A stretch of 64,000 bases of DNA from UBA6016 sp964568395 (GCA_964568395.1 CAZMPN010000008.1:1-64000); one strand, 5' to 3'. Positions 42,680 through 51,952 are shown, numbered from the stretch's first letter. A program made the numbers and translations. The notes: a model not told the origin generated them from the letters alone.

Positions 42680-43809
42680 TGAAATTTGAAAGTTATCCAT
42701 TTGAAAAACTAACGGCGCTTATAAAGGACGTAAATCCACAGTCTGGATATTCGCCGCTAAAATTAACCATCGGCGAGCCGCAGTTTGATACGCCGAGCTT
42801 CATCAGGGATAGGCTTTGTGAGACTTCGCATACGCTGAATAAATATCCAAAGACCGCTGGAGAGGATGAGCTTAGAAGCGCGATGCACGGTTTCGTGCAC
42901 AGAAATTTCGGCGTAGAATTAAAAAACGGCGAGCTTATTCCGACACTCGGCACCAGAGAGGTTTTATTCAATTTCCCGCAGTTTTTCCTATTCGGCAAAG
43001 AAAAGCCTATGATGGCATATCCGAATCCTTTTTATCAGATATACGAAGGGGCGGCGATAGCTTCCGGGGCCCAAGTGCTTCATATGAATTTAAGAAGCGA
43101 AAACAGGTTTTTGCCGAGCCTCGATGAGCTAAAAGAACATATCAAAAACGGCAAAAAGCCAAACATCGTGATACTAAACTCCCCTAACAACCCGACTGCC
43201 GCCGTGATGGATATGGAAGAGCTGAAAACCTGGATGCTGGCCGCGTTAGAGCACGACTTTCTTTTGGTAAACGACGAGTGCTACAACCAGATATATTTCG
43301 ATAAACGTCCGCCTAGCCTCCTTGAGGCCGCGATTGCCGTAGGCAATGGGAGTTTCAAAAACTGCATAGTGCTAAACTCTATATCAAAACGCTCAAGCGC
43401 CCCCGGCCTTAGAAGCGGATTTATAGCGGGAGACAGCGAAATACTAAAAGAGTATATGAAATACCGCACATACGTAGGGGCTGCCAACGGCCTTCCTATG
43501 CAGTATGCAGCCGCCGTCGCCTGGAATGACGAAGAGCACGTAATTGAAGCCAGATATAAATATAGGCAAAACTTCGAGATAGCGAAAAAATATCTAGGCG
43601 CCCCCATAGCAGACGCTACTTTTTATATATGGTTTGCCGTCGGCAACGGCGTAGAGTTCGCAAAAGAGCTATATAGGCAAAAAAACGTGCTGGTATTGCC
43701 GGGAAGCTTTCTGGCCCGCGGTTTCGCCGACGAATATGTGCGTATAGCTCTCGTGGAAAGCCCCGACAAAACGGAAGAAGCGATAAAGAGATTAAGAGAT
43801 TTTTTATAA
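42679..43809 (+). CDS. dapC: Class I/II aminotransferase, probable succinyldiaminopimelate transaminase
   Basis: A 376-residue PLP aminotransferase. The PLP lysine is in NSISKRSSAPGLRSGF, with NSPNNPTAAV and the ending RIALVESPDKTEEAIKRL of the DapC-type subgroup; YPKTAGEDELRSA is a typical substrate-domain motif. The DapC assignment rests on subgroup resemblance and on its neighbour murC (both feed peptidoglycan/lysine); it might instead be another aspartate-type enzyme. Start at 42679, overlapping the previous stop by one base. Confidence 0.8.
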   Translation: MKFESYPFEKLTALIKDVNPQSGYSPLKLTIGEPQFDTPSFIRDRLCETSHTLNKYPKTAGEDELRSAMHGFVHRNFGVELKNGELIPTLGTREVLFNFPQFFLFGKEKPMMAYPNPFYQIYEGAAIASGAQVLHMNLRSENRFLPSLDELKEHIKNGKKPNIVILNSPNNPTAAVMDMEELKTWMLAALEHDFLLVNDECYNQIYFDKRPPSLLEAAIAVGNGSFKNCIVLNSISKRSSAPGLRSGFIAGDSEILKEYMKYRTYVGAANGLPMQYAAAVAWNDEEHVIEARYKYRQNFEIAKKYLGAPIADATFYIWFAVGNGVEFAKELYRQKNVLVLPGSFLARGFADEYVRIALVESPDKTEEAIKRLRDFL

Positions 43810-43819
43810 GGGATAACAG

Positions 43820-45124
43820 TTGAAAGTTCATTTTGTAGGAATAGGCGGCATAGGGCTATCGGCCATAGCTAGATTTTTGTTGGCCGAAGGGCACCAGATA
43901 ACGGGCTCTGACGTCAAGAACACGAAGATAACGGAGGATCTGGAGAGCCTTGGCATCAAGATAACGGTGCCGCACAACAGGTTTGCCGTGGATAGCCATG
44001 ATATGCTCATATATTCCGCCGCCGTAAAACCTACAAATCCTGAATTGAAACAAGCCAGACACAAGGGTGTGCAGGTAATAACGAGACTAGAGGCTCTAAA
44101 ACTGGTGCTATCGGACAAAAAAGTATATTCGGTATGCGGCGCGCACGGCAAAAGCACTACGACCGCCATGCTCGCCGAGATACTAGGCAGCTCTACGCTC
44201 ATAGGGGCTGAGAGCAAGGCGATAGGCGCAAACTGCAGAGTCGTTCCGGGAAGCGAACTTATGGTATTCGAGGCCGACGAATCGGACGGCAGCTTCCTAA
44301 ACTCAAACCCATACTGCGCCATAGTGACAAACGCCGAGCCTGAGCATATGGAGTATTACGACTACGATACCGAGTGGTTTTACGAGTGCTATCTTGAGTT
44401 TCTGTCCAAAGCCAAAAAGAGGGTTATAAACGCCGAAGACGAGTTCTTGTCGTCTCTGGACTTGGAGGCCGAGAGACTCTATCCGTCAAAGGATATAAAA
44501 AATATCAGATATGAGCTAATAGACGGCGAACCGACCACGTTTTTTGAGCTGAGAGAGCTTGGCGAATTTGCCGTATGGGGTTTTGGGGAGCACATAGCGT
44601 TGGACGCTTCACTTGCCGTACTTGCGGCAATGAATGAGCTGAGCGTCGATGAGATAAGAAAAAATCTTAGAAGATTTAAGGGTATCAAAAAGAGGTTCGA
44701 CGTGCTTCATAAAGACGATAAGATGGCAATCATAGACGACTATGCGCATCATCCCACAGAGATAGAGGCTACCATCAAATCGGCAAAACTATATGCGAAG
44801 CTCGGCGGATACGGCAAGATAACCGCTATCTGGCAGCCGCACAAATGGTCCAGGACGATGGATAATCTGGAGCACTTCGTTACTTGCTTTGAGGGCGTGG
44901 ACGAGCTTGTGATACTGCCGGTATGGGCGGTAAACGAGGAGCCGAGGGATTTGGATTTTGCGCAGACGTTTGCCAGATATAGTCCGGTTTTGGCACAGAG
45001 GATAAAAAGAGAAGAGGGCGGGGTCGGAATAGTGTCTGAAAATTCGCAAAAACTTATAGATAGCGGACTTGTGATAGGCTTTGGGGCCGGCGATATTACC
45101 TATCAGCTCAGGGGTCAGAAGTAG
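43820..45124 (+). CDS. murC: UDP-N-acetylmuramate--L-alanine ligase
   Basis: Cytoplasmic peptidoglycan ligase adding the first alanine. 434 residues, with the UDP-binding GIGGIGLSAIARFLL at the N-terminus, ATP loop CGAHGKSTTTAML, and DDYAHHPTEIEATI, plus IWQPHKWSRT in the C-domain. Start TTG at 43820 with AAGGG ahead. The closing gene of the ileS to murC plus-strand run. Confidence 0.96.
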   Translation: MKVHFVGIGGIGLSAIARFLLAEGHQITGSDVKNTKITEDLESLGIKITVPHNRFAVDSHDMLIYSAAVKPTNPELKQARHKGVQVITRLEALKLVLSDKKVYSVCGAHGKSTTTAMLAEILGSSTLIGAESKAIGANCRVVPGSELMVFEADESDGSFLNSNPYCAIVTNAEPEHMEYYDYDTEWFYECYLEFLSKAKKRVINAEDEFLSSLDLEAERLYPSKDIKNIRYELIDGEPTTFFELRELGEFAVWGFGEHIALDASLAVLAAMNELSVDEIRKNLRRFKGIKKRFDVLHKDDKMAIIDDYAHHPTEIEATIKSAKLYAKLGGYGKITAIWQPHKWSRTMDNLEHFVTCFEGVDELVILPVWAVNEEPRDLDFAQTFARYSPVLAQRIKREEGGVGIVSENSQKLIDSGLVIGFGAGDITYQLRGQK

Positions 45125-45150
45125 CCACCAAAATGCCATTTTCGGTTTGT

Positions 45151-45156
45151 TATAAT
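45151..45156 (+). promoter_or_regulatory. -10 element of the second chemoreceptor gene
   Basis: A consensus TATAAT, 26 bases ahead of the ATG and after TTTGT, stands in the 58-bp gap. GAGGAAG at about 45171-45177 is the ribosome binding site. This suggests its own promoter separate from the murC run. Confidence 0.6.
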
Positions 45157-45182
45157 AGTAAAAAATATTAAGAGGAAGTTTT

Positions 45183-46853
45183 ATGCTTGCTAATCTGACC
45201 TTTAAAGCGAAGCTGATGCTTTTGTCGGTATTGACGACGCTGCTTATGCTTACGATATCCGTAGTCTCTTTCGTTAAACTAGAGAACACGACAAGCAATT
45301 TAAAAGAGGTGGCGGAGGTAAATCTAAAATCTGTCGCCGCCCTTCTGACCGCACTTGAGGCGCAAAACGATATACGGGTAGCGGTGGTAAGGTATTTGAC
45401 GTACGAAAACGTCATAATGCCTGAATCGGAAGCAAAAAGACTTGCGGACAGGATAACGGAGGGCAACAAAATAATAAGCGAAAATCTTGCGGCTTATGAA
45501 AAACTGCCAATGACCCCCGAAGAAGAGAAGCTATATAAGGAGTTTAAGAAAGAGTGGGACGAATTTACCCCGCTGAAGAAAAAGATAAAAGACGAAGTAA
45601 TAGATAAGCTTCTGACGGTGAGGGATTTACAAGGGCAAAACCAGATATTCGCATTTATGAAATCATACGATGCGCCGTATACCCAAAAATTCAGAAAAGT
45701 AAGAGCCGCGCTCCAAAAAGTTGCCGAGTTTAACCAAAAAGAGGCCGACAGGTCTTCAAAAGAGTCGATTGCCGCGGCTCATAGCGGCGAGACTATAATA
45801 GTCGTACTCTCTCTTATCTCTCTTGGCTGTGCGATAGGATTGTCGGTTCTTATAATTTCAAATCTAATGTCGGGCGTTCATACGCTTAGGGACGGGATGA
45901 ATAGATTTGTAGACACGAAAGACCTAAACTTCAAAATAAAGTATGACGGCAAGGATGAGATAGGAGAGATAGTATCAAGCTTCAATAAGCTGCTTGATAC
46001 GCTCGAATCTACGATAAAGGACGCAAAAAGCTCATCGAGCGAAAACGCCTCCGTCTCTAGCGAGCTTAGCTCCACCAGTATGCAAATCGGTAAAAACGCC
46101 GAGGAGGGCACGAAAATAGTAGAAGAGACGATCAGGGAAATTTCGAGGGTTAAGACCACTATAGAAGATAGCGCGCACGGTGCGGCGGCCGCAAAGGTTG
46201 AAATACAAGACGCCGGCAATAAGCTTCTCTCCGCAAAAAATAGGATGATTACGCTCGGACAAGATATAGAAGAGGCGAGCGAAGCGGAATCCGCTTTGGC
46301 GCAAAAACTTGAGCAGATGAGCCAAGACGCCGAGAACGTCAAACAAATCCTGACGGTAATCAGCGATATAGCGGATCAGACGAATTTGTTGGCGCTCAAT
46401 GCGGCTATCGAAGCGGCCAGAGCCGGCGAGCACGGCAGAGGATTTGCGGTTGTCGCGGATGAAGTTAGAAAACTTGCAGAGAGGACGCAAAAGAGCCTAA
46501 CGGAGATAAACGCCACAATCAACGTTATCGTCCAGTCCATCGTGGATGCGGCCGATCAAATGGGCAAGAACGCCGCGAATATCCAAAAGCTTGTCGAGGT
46601 AAGCAAAGGCGTCGAAGAGTCGATACTTGAAAGCACTAGCGTAATGGACAAAAACGTCGTAGGAATAGCGCATAGAGCCGAAGAGTCCGCCGGCTTGGCA
46701 AAAGATGCCGAGAAGATAGTGAGGCTTATAGGACAAGTAAACGATCTTTCGTCCTCTAACGCCAGAAGCGTGGAGGAGATAGCCTCCGCAGCGGAGCATC
46801 TATACAAGCTGACCGAAAATCTAAACGCGAAACTAAATCAGTTCAAATCTTAA
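45183..46853 (+). CDS. Methyl-accepting chemotaxis protein with 4HB sensor
   Basis: A 556-residue receptor: membrane helix (about 10-31), four-helix-bundle periplasmic domain to about residue 195, second helix (TIIVVLSLISLGCAIGLSVLI), HAMP, and the signalling hairpin with IADQTNLLALNAAIEAARAG and EHGRGFAVVADEVRKLAERTQ. Helical-bundle sensors do not reveal a ligand. Like the receptor at 5676, it ends without a CheR-binding pentapeptide (NAKLNQFKS). It overlaps the end of the convergent gene by 11 bases. Confidence 0.92.
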   Translation: MLANLTFKAKLMLLSVLTTLLMLTISVVSFVKLENTTSNLKEVAEVNLKSVAALLTALEAQNDIRVAVVRYLTYENVIMPESEAKRLADRITEGNKIISENLAAYEKLPMTPEEEKLYKEFKKEWDEFTPLKKKIKDEVIDKLLTVRDLQGQNQIFAFMKSYDAPYTQKFRKVRAALQKVAEFNQKEADRSSKESIAAAHSGETIIVVLSLISLGCAIGLSVLIISNLMSGVHTLRDGMNRFVDTKDLNFKIKYDGKDEIGEIVSSFNKLLDTLESTIKDAKSSSSENASVSSELSSTSMQIGKNAEEGTKIVEETIREISRVKTTIEDSAHGAAAAKVEIQDAGNKLLSAKNRMITLGQDIEEASEAESALAQKLEQMSQDAENVKQILTVISDIADQTNLLALNAAIEAARAGEHGRGFAVVADEVRKLAERTQKSLTEINATINVIVQSIVDAADQMGKNAANIQKLVEVSKGVEESILESTSVMDKNVVGIAHRAEESAGLAKDAEKIVRLIGQVNDLSSSNARSVEEIASAAEHLYKLTENLNAKLNQFKS

Positions 46854-48612
46854 AACGAAGTTCTTCGACGGCCTTTCTGGCCGTCTTTGTATTCGCCTCC
46901 TCCAGTTTTTCCCCGATGGTTATCGATACGTTTCTTGGCTTATAGCTTGGCATAGGCTTTTTTGAAAAACGGCTTGTGAAAAGCCCCTCTATGTAAAACG
47001 GATACACATTGGCTCCGCTCTTTTGCGCCAAGAGCTCAAACCCTCTTTTGAACGCTCCAATATTGCCGTCTTTTGTCAGTTCGCCCTCCGGAAACAAGAC
47101 TATAATGCCTCCATCTTTTAAAATATCGACAGCTTTTACCATGGAGTCTTTAGCGTTTTTGGAGTCGATGGGAAGCGCTCCGAAAAAACCGAGGAAAGGT
47201 TTAAAGACGGGGTTGTCGTATATCTCTTTTTCCATCATGAAGTGTATTTTTTTATCCACCGCCATCTGTAAAAAAGCCCAATCTATGTAGCTTACATGGT
47301 TTCCGACCAAAATCTTCCCGTTTCCGTCGGTAGGCAGCGCGCCTATTCTTTTAAATCTATATTTGAAGCCGAATAAAAACGCTATAAAGGCTTCTATGAT
47401 AGGCTGAGGGAACACCGCCAGAGAGTATATGGCCGCCAAAAAAGCTACAAGCGAACACAGCAGCAATATGTTTTTTGCGTCAAATCCATGCAGCGCCGCT
47501 ACGACTCCGGCTCCCAAAAAGAGCAGCATAAGGACATTTTGGAGCAGGTTCGACAAAGAGATACCGGAGCCCAAGAGCTCTTTCTTGGTGCGTTCTTGTA
47601 TGAGCGTATTCAAAGGCACCATGATAAAGCCCGCGGCAATTCCGATACAAAAGAAAGAAAAATAGATCTCGCCGCCAAGAAGCAACGCCAAAAATAGCGA
47701 ATATCCTATCATTCCGAAAAAGACAAACGCTATTCTGTGCCTGGAGTTTTTGTAGTTTCCGACGACGTAAGAGCCGACTATTATTCCTATGGCGCTTATC
47801 GCCATTGCGGCTTGCGTGGCCATTACGCTCGTTATGCCTAGCGAATCTTTCGCAAACGACGGGAAAGAGGCCATAACGCTTTGGGATAAAGCGAAAAATA
47901 GCGCCAATAGAACCATCGAAGCCAGAATGCCGCCGTTTGATAAAATCGTTCTATACTTTGCAATCCTGCTTTGCACGGCTATATTTTGCGTCTTGTCTTC
48001 AACCGTTATTTTAGAGAGCAATATATACTCTATGGCGCTTAAAATCGTAAGCGAGACGCCTATCGGCATCATGATCCTCGTGTATTCGTCCTTGGCGCCG
48101 TCAAAATTAACGCTTAACGCTTCGAAGGCCATAGAGAAAGCAAGAGTCGAGAGCAGTATCGATACTATCGATACGCTTTGCAGGGCTGAGTTTATTTTGG
48201 CGAGTCCGGCTTCGTCTTTCGACAGCTCTTTGGCAAAGCCGAATTTCGCCGGCGAATAAAAGGCGGCTTGCGTGCCGAGCGCCAATGTGGCCAAGAATGA
48301 CGCCCAGAAAAAACCTGCGGCATAAAATAGCGTCAGCATAACGCACAAAAATACGGCTATCATAGCCAGCGTTTTCATATTTTTTAGCTTGCTCTTTTTG
48401 TCGTTCATCTCGCCTGCCGGAATAAAAAACAGCACGAACGGTAACAGTATGAGGGCGTTAACTATTTGCGTCATAATGAGAAGCTCCGAGCCGCTCATCG
48501 TCTTGAATATTATATTTTGTATCGTGATCTTATGGCCTAAATCCACAAATGCGTTTATAAACGCCGCACTCAGATAAAAGCTCATGTTTTTGCCGAAGAA
48601 ACCCTGTTTCAT
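46843..48612 (-). CDS. MFS-acyltransferase fusion (LplT-PlsC-like)
   Basis: A 589-residue protein. The first 400 residues are a 12-helix MFS transporter of the lysophospholipid type (LplT), and the C-terminal 200 are a PlsC-like acyltransferase with GNHVSYIDW (HX4D) and FPEGELTKDG. Known relatives combine lysophospholipid uptake with re-acylation; the LplT-Aas systems also carry an acyl-ACP synthetase domain, which is missing here. Probably phospholipid repair at the inner membrane. Confidence 0.85.
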   Translation of the reverse strand: MKQGFFGKNMSFYLSAAFINAFVDLGHKITIQNIIFKTMSGSELLIMTQIVNALILLPFVLFFIPAGEMNDKKSKLKNMKTLAMIAVFLCVMLTLFYAAGFFWASFLATLALGTQAAFYSPAKFGFAKELSKDEAGLAKINSALQSVSIVSILLSTLAFSMAFEALSVNFDGAKDEYTRIMMPIGVSLTILSAIEYILLSKITVEDKTQNIAVQSRIAKYRTILSNGGILASMVLLALFFALSQSVMASFPSFAKDSLGITSVMATQAAMAISAIGIIVGSYVVGNYKNSRHRIAFVFFGMIGYSLFLALLLGGEIYFSFFCIGIAAGFIMVPLNTLIQERTKKELLGSGISLSNLLQNVLMLLFLGAGVVAALHGFDAKNILLLCSLVAFLAAIYSLAVFPQPIIEAFIAFLFGFKYRFKRIGALPTDGNGKILVGNHVSYIDWAFLQMAVDKKIHFMMEKEIYDNPVFKPFLGFFGALPIDSKNAKDSMVKAVDILKDGGIIVLFPEGELTKDGNIGAFKRGFELLAQKSGANVYPFYIEGLFTSRFSKKPMPSYKPRNVSITIGEKLEEANTKTARKAVEELRFKI

Positions 48613-48657
48613 AATACTCTTTATGATAAATTTGAAATAAAATTTTACGGTAAATAT

Positions 48658-50049
48658 ATGGAAACTTCCAAGAAGATAATTATTCTCTTTTGTATAGCGG
48701 CTATTTTGCCTTATTGCCTGTTTTTCCTATTCTACGGCTTCAATGTTTTAATGGTTCCTTTTATTATTATCGCTGTCTCCGGCACCGTTTTTTTGCTGCT
48801 ATATTTTCTAAGGGAGGAGTTTTCGGCTTTCGCCAGATTGACAAAATTCGCAAAAGACCTAAAAGAGGGGAAGTGGTCGTCAAGGCTTGAGCAGATAAAC
48901 ACGGCGAGTTTTAACGCGGTAGCGGACGCTTTTAATATGGCCGCCGATAGATTCGAGAAAAAGCAAAACGAGCTCAGACAGGTGATAGACCTCGTCCCCG
49001 GGTTTATATACGCAAAAGACTTTGAAGGCAATATCTTGCTTGCCAACAAGGCGCTGGCTAGGTTTTTGGGTAGTGATCCAAGGGATATAGTGGGCAAGAA
49101 CGAGACGTCGTTCGAGGGGCTTTCGTTTTTACGCAACAGCTACTTTGAAAGCGAGGTCGTCGACGATGAATCGCTCTGTTCCATCAGCGAAGAAGACTGT
49201 CTTGTGGCCGGGAAAAACGCAATATATCTTGTTTTTAGAAGCCCTCTTACGGATAACGACGGCAATAAGCTTGGGATTTTGGTTTTTGCGTACGATATTA
49301 CGACGCTAAAGGAGATACAGCAAAACCTGGAGGTAATAAATACCTCTCTGGAGGCGAAGATAAAAGAGGAAGTCGCAAAAAATATCAGAAAAGACCAAGA
49401 GCTTATCAAGGAAAAAGAGAAGTTTATTAGGAATGCGGTGCATGAAATCAACTCGGCGTTGACGGTAATCACGCTAAACGCCGAGTATCTAATAAAAGAG
49501 TACGGGCAAAACAGATCCACTTCGGCTATCTTGGGCGCCGCCAAGAGTCTCTCAAGCGCATACGGAGACCTTAGCTATTCGACGATAAAAGATTCCCCTA
49601 CGTTCCAGACGGCAAGCAATGTAGACGCAAGCGAACTTGTGATGGAGAGGGTAGAATTTTTTAGGGATATCGCAGGACTTAGCGATATTACGATAGCCAG
49701 CCAGATACAGCCAAACGCGCTATTTTTTATCAATAAGGCCAAGTTGACAAGGCTTATAGACAACAACCTCTCGAATGCCATCAAGTACTCGCATCCGCAA
49801 AAAACCATATTTGTAAAATTTTTCAGAGATGATAAAAAGTGGATATTGGAGTTTGAAAGCACGGGGAAAAAGATAGAAGACAAAGGGAAGATATTCGACC
49901 TTTATACAAGGGAGGACGGCATAAAGGGCGGGCACGGCGTCGGACTCAGTATGGTAAAGGAGATTTGTAACGAGTTTGGCGTGGATATAGAGGTCGAAAC
50001 GGAGGGGAATAAAAATATTTTCAGGTATCGTTTTAATAAAAATTGTTAA
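48658..50049 (+). CDS. Membrane sensor histidine kinase with PAS domain
   Basis: A 463-residue kinase, with two membrane helices near residues 8-50, a HAMP-like stretch, a PAS domain (LVPGFIYAKDFEGNILLANKALARFLG), a coiled segment, and HisKA (NAVHEINSALTVI). The ATPase domain has the N box (DNNLSNAIKYS) and GGHGVGLSMVKEI, but the DxGxG box reads STGKK, so the adenine-binding aspartate is missing. It may have weak kinase activity or act as a phosphatase. It is divergent from the MFS-acyltransferase and nine bases before its partner regulator. Confidence 0.88.
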   Translation: METSKKIIILFCIAAILPYCLFFLFYGFNVLMVPFIIIAVSGTVFLLLYFLREEFSAFARLTKFAKDLKEGKWSSRLEQINTASFNAVADAFNMAADRFEKKQNELRQVIDLVPGFIYAKDFEGNILLANKALARFLGSDPRDIVGKNETSFEGLSFLRNSYFESEVVDDESLCSISEEDCLVAGKNAIYLVFRSPLTDNDGNKLGILVFAYDITTLKEIQQNLEVINTSLEAKIKEEVAKNIRKDQELIKEKEKFIRNAVHEINSALTVITLNAEYLIKEYGQNRSTSAILGAAKSLSSAYGDLSYSTIKDSPTFQTASNVDASELVMERVEFFRDIAGLSDITIASQIQPNALFFINKAKLTRLIDNNLSNAIKYSHPQKTIFVKFFRDDKKWILEFESTGKKIEDKGKIFDLYTREDGIKGGHGVGLSMVKEICNEFGVDIEVETEGNKNIFRYRFNKNC

Positions 50050-50058
50050 GATAGTGTT

Positions 50059-50703
50059 ATGAAAATAATGTTGGTTGAAGATGAATACCCGATAGCGCAG
50101 GCTATCAAACGATATTTGGAGGACATAGGCCACGTAGTCGACACTTTTTTTGACGGTGCGGAGGCTATTGGCGTGTTCGAAAGCGGTGCAAAATACGACG
50201 CTTTTATAGTTGACATAAATCTACCAGGCGCGAGTGGACTTGAGCTTCTTGCAAAAGTAAAAAGCAGCTCCGAAGAGCTTCCGGTAATCATTATAAGCGC
50301 CGATAGCGATATCGAGACTATAGACAAGGCTTATCAGCTGGGCACGGAGGATTACCTCAAAAAACCTTTCCATATAAAAGAGCTTGCGATAAAACTTGAG
50401 AAAATTTCCAAAAATTCCAACCTGAAAGTATCTTTTGGCGACGGCTTCGTGTATGACATGGTATTAAGAGCCCTCTATAAAGATGGCGAAGAGATGGAAC
50501 TTACCAAAAAAGAGCTTCTGTTTTTGGAGCTGCTGCTTCAAAACAGGGGCAAGATAGTCACAAACGACCATATCCAAAATGTTGTTTACGAGTATAACTA
50601 TATGAGCGATCTGGCTCTTAGAACGCTGGTTAAAAGAGTAAGGCTGAAGGTGGGAAAAGAGCTTATCCAAAACGTTTCGGGTCTTGGATATAAGATAGAG
50701 TAG
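50059..50703 (+). CDS. OmpR-family response regulator
   Basis: A 214-residue regulator: receiver domain (EDE pair, phosphorylation Asp in FIVDINLPGASG, Lys in KKPF) and a C-terminal winged helix (LTKKELLFLELLL, LRTLVKRVRLKVG, SGLGYKIE). It pairs with the kinase immediately upstream. The targets are unknown. A GC-rich hairpin follows the stop. Confidence 0.92.
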   Translation: MKIMLVEDEYPIAQAIKRYLEDIGHVVDTFFDGAEAIGVFESGAKYDAFIVDINLPGASGLELLAKVKSSSEELPVIIISADSDIETIDKAYQLGTEDYLKKPFHIKELAIKLEKISKNSNLKVSFGDGFVYDMVLRALYKDGEEMELTKKELLFLELLLQNRGKIVTNDHIQNVVYEYNYMSDLALRTLVKRVRLKVGKELIQNVSGLGYKIE

Positions 50704-50706
50704 AGG

Positions 50707-50730
50707 GGGGGGCATTGAGACCCCCCGCTT
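50707..50730 (+). terminator. Terminator after the OmpR-family regulator
   Basis: A six-pair G/C stem (50707-50712 with 50721-50726) is followed by a pyrimidine- and T-rich tail leading into the convergent gene. Confidence 0.6.
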
Positions 50731-50732
50731 CT

Positions 50733-51119
50733 TTATTCAGCTACGCTTACTTCTACGGGATCGCTTTCCCATAGACCATGTTTTGTGCAGTAGCTCATGG
50801 CGGTCAATTTCATTTTCGATTTTTGCGGAATTATCGTGAAAGTAACTTCCGCATTCGCAGGCGCCGCGCCTTGTGCGCCGGGAGTGTATGTAACTTGGCC
50901 AAGCATGGTATCGCCGTCAAATAGCTGGATATACGCGATGTAGTGGTCAAAATCATCCGGGTGTTTGTATTCGTTGCCCATTTGGACTCTAACGGCGAAC
51001 TTCTCGCCTTTTTTTGCAGACGTTTCACAGTGTACGAATGGCGAGTGTCTATCTATATAATCTTTTTTAGCCTCTTTGTCTACCGTGCTTATATCTACAT
51101 ATCTATTTACTGTCGGCAT
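50733..51119 (-). CDS. Superoxide reductase (neelaredoxin type)
   Basis: A 128-residue SOR, reducing superoxide to peroxide without making oxygen, as anaerobes and microaerophiles prefer. All five iron ligands are visible: His25, His53, His59, Cys111 and His114 (last two in YCTKHGLW). The usual EKHVP motif ahead of the first ligand reads DRHSP, so the gating Lys/Glu pair is replaced by Arg/Asp. It lacks the extra desulforedoxin domain. AGGAGG lies ahead of the ATG. An electron donor (rubredoxin) was not found nearby. Divergent from a FetB-like gene across a 90-bp region with a Fur-like palindrome. Confidence 0.88.
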   Translation of the reverse strand: MPTVNRYVDISTVDKEAKKDYIDRHSPFVHCETSAKKGEKFAVRVQMGNEYKHPDDFDHYIAYIQLFDGDTMLGQVTYTPGAQGAAPANAEVTFTIIPQKSKMKLTAMSYCTKHGLWESDPVEVSVAE

Positions 51120-51178
51120 GCAATCCTCCTAAGTGTTTTTTTGTTAGTATCTAAACAATTCGATTTTAACTCAAATAA

Positions 51179-51197
51179 GATAAAAATAATCTTATTT
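51179..51197. promoter_or_regulatory. Candidate Fur/PerR-type operator
   Basis: GATAAAAATAATCTTATTT agrees with the 19-base Fur consensus at 13 positions, and lies in a 9-bp inverted repeat (51173-51181 with 51189-51197). It occupies the gap between the divergent superoxide reductase and FetB-like genes, and both would fit metal or peroxide control. The region is AT-rich, so this is a hypothesis. Confidence 0.4.
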
Positions 51198-51208
51198 ATA
51201 AAAAGCCA

Positions 51209-51952
51209 ATGCAAGACCTAGACTACTCCTTTTTAGCTTCTTTTTTACTGGTGCTGATAGCCGTTATTTACTCTTACAGGGAAGGGCTGGGGGTTGAAAA
51301 AAAGATAGCCGTCGGCTCTCTGGTCGCATTTTTCCAGCTTTTGCTGCTCGGTTTTATGCTCAGTTTTGTTTTCTCGTTCGAATCGTTTATTTATTACTTT
51401 GGCGTTTGGCTTTTTATGTGCCTGTATGCGGCTTTCGTGGCCAAGGGTAGGATAGGGTTGCACGGCGGCGGTTTTGTACCCTCTTTTATAATAGTAGCAG
51501 GGTCGTCTTTTTGCGTGCTGGCGCTTTTGCTGTCTATAGGGATCATATCTTTTAAAGCCAAAGAGATTATTCCGCTTTCCGGTATGGTTGTCGGAAATGC
51601 CCTTAACGTCTATACCCAATTCGCGGACAGGCTAAAAGGCGAAGTAAAAAACAATATAGACGAGATCGAGGGGAAAATTGCGCTCGGAGCTTCGATTTCG
51701 TCAGCCATGAATGGCGCCGTAAGGGCTGCATCCAAGGCGTCCATGCTGCCGACGCTCAATACTCTGCATACGGTCGGTCTTATACATATTCCTGGCGTAA
51801 CCGTAGGCATGATACTTGCCGGGGCGCCACCGATGAAGGCCGTATCTTTTCAGCTTGTGATTATGTTCATGATGGTGAGCGTGGCCATGTTTAGCGCAAT
51901 ATTCGCAAAAATATTACTCGTCAAAAAAATCGTCGCTTCCGTTTCCTCTTAG
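51209..51952 (+). CDS. fetB: FetB-like (UPF0014) iron/metal exporter permease
   Basis: A 247-residue protein with seven or so hydrophobic segments and UPF0014 motifs: IPLSGMVVGNALN near residue 125 and GLIHIPGVTVGMILAGAPP near residue 200. In Escherichia coli FetB works with the FetA ATPase in iron export; no fetA-like gene is adjacent here, so the partner must be elsewhere or absent. Its 3' end overlaps the convergent truD by 39 bases. Confidence 0.85.
   Translation: MQDLDYSFLASFLLVLIAVIYSYREGLGVEKKIAVGSLVAFFQLLLLGFMLSFVFSFESFIYYFGVWLFMCLYAAFVAKGRIGLHGGGFVPSFIIVAGSSFCVLALLLSIGIISFKAKEIIPLSGMVVGNALNVYTQFADRLKGEVKNNIDEIEGKIALGASISSAMNGAVRAASKASMLPTLNTLHTVGLIHIPGVTVGMILAGAPPMKAVSFQLVIMFMMVSVAMFSAIFAKILLVKKIVASVSS

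Noticed and set aside
50733..51119. SoxZ (thiosulfate oxidation) identity for the 128-residue protein
   Set aside because: Length is similar, but the CTKHGLW and HPDDFDHY metal ligands identify superoxide reductase.
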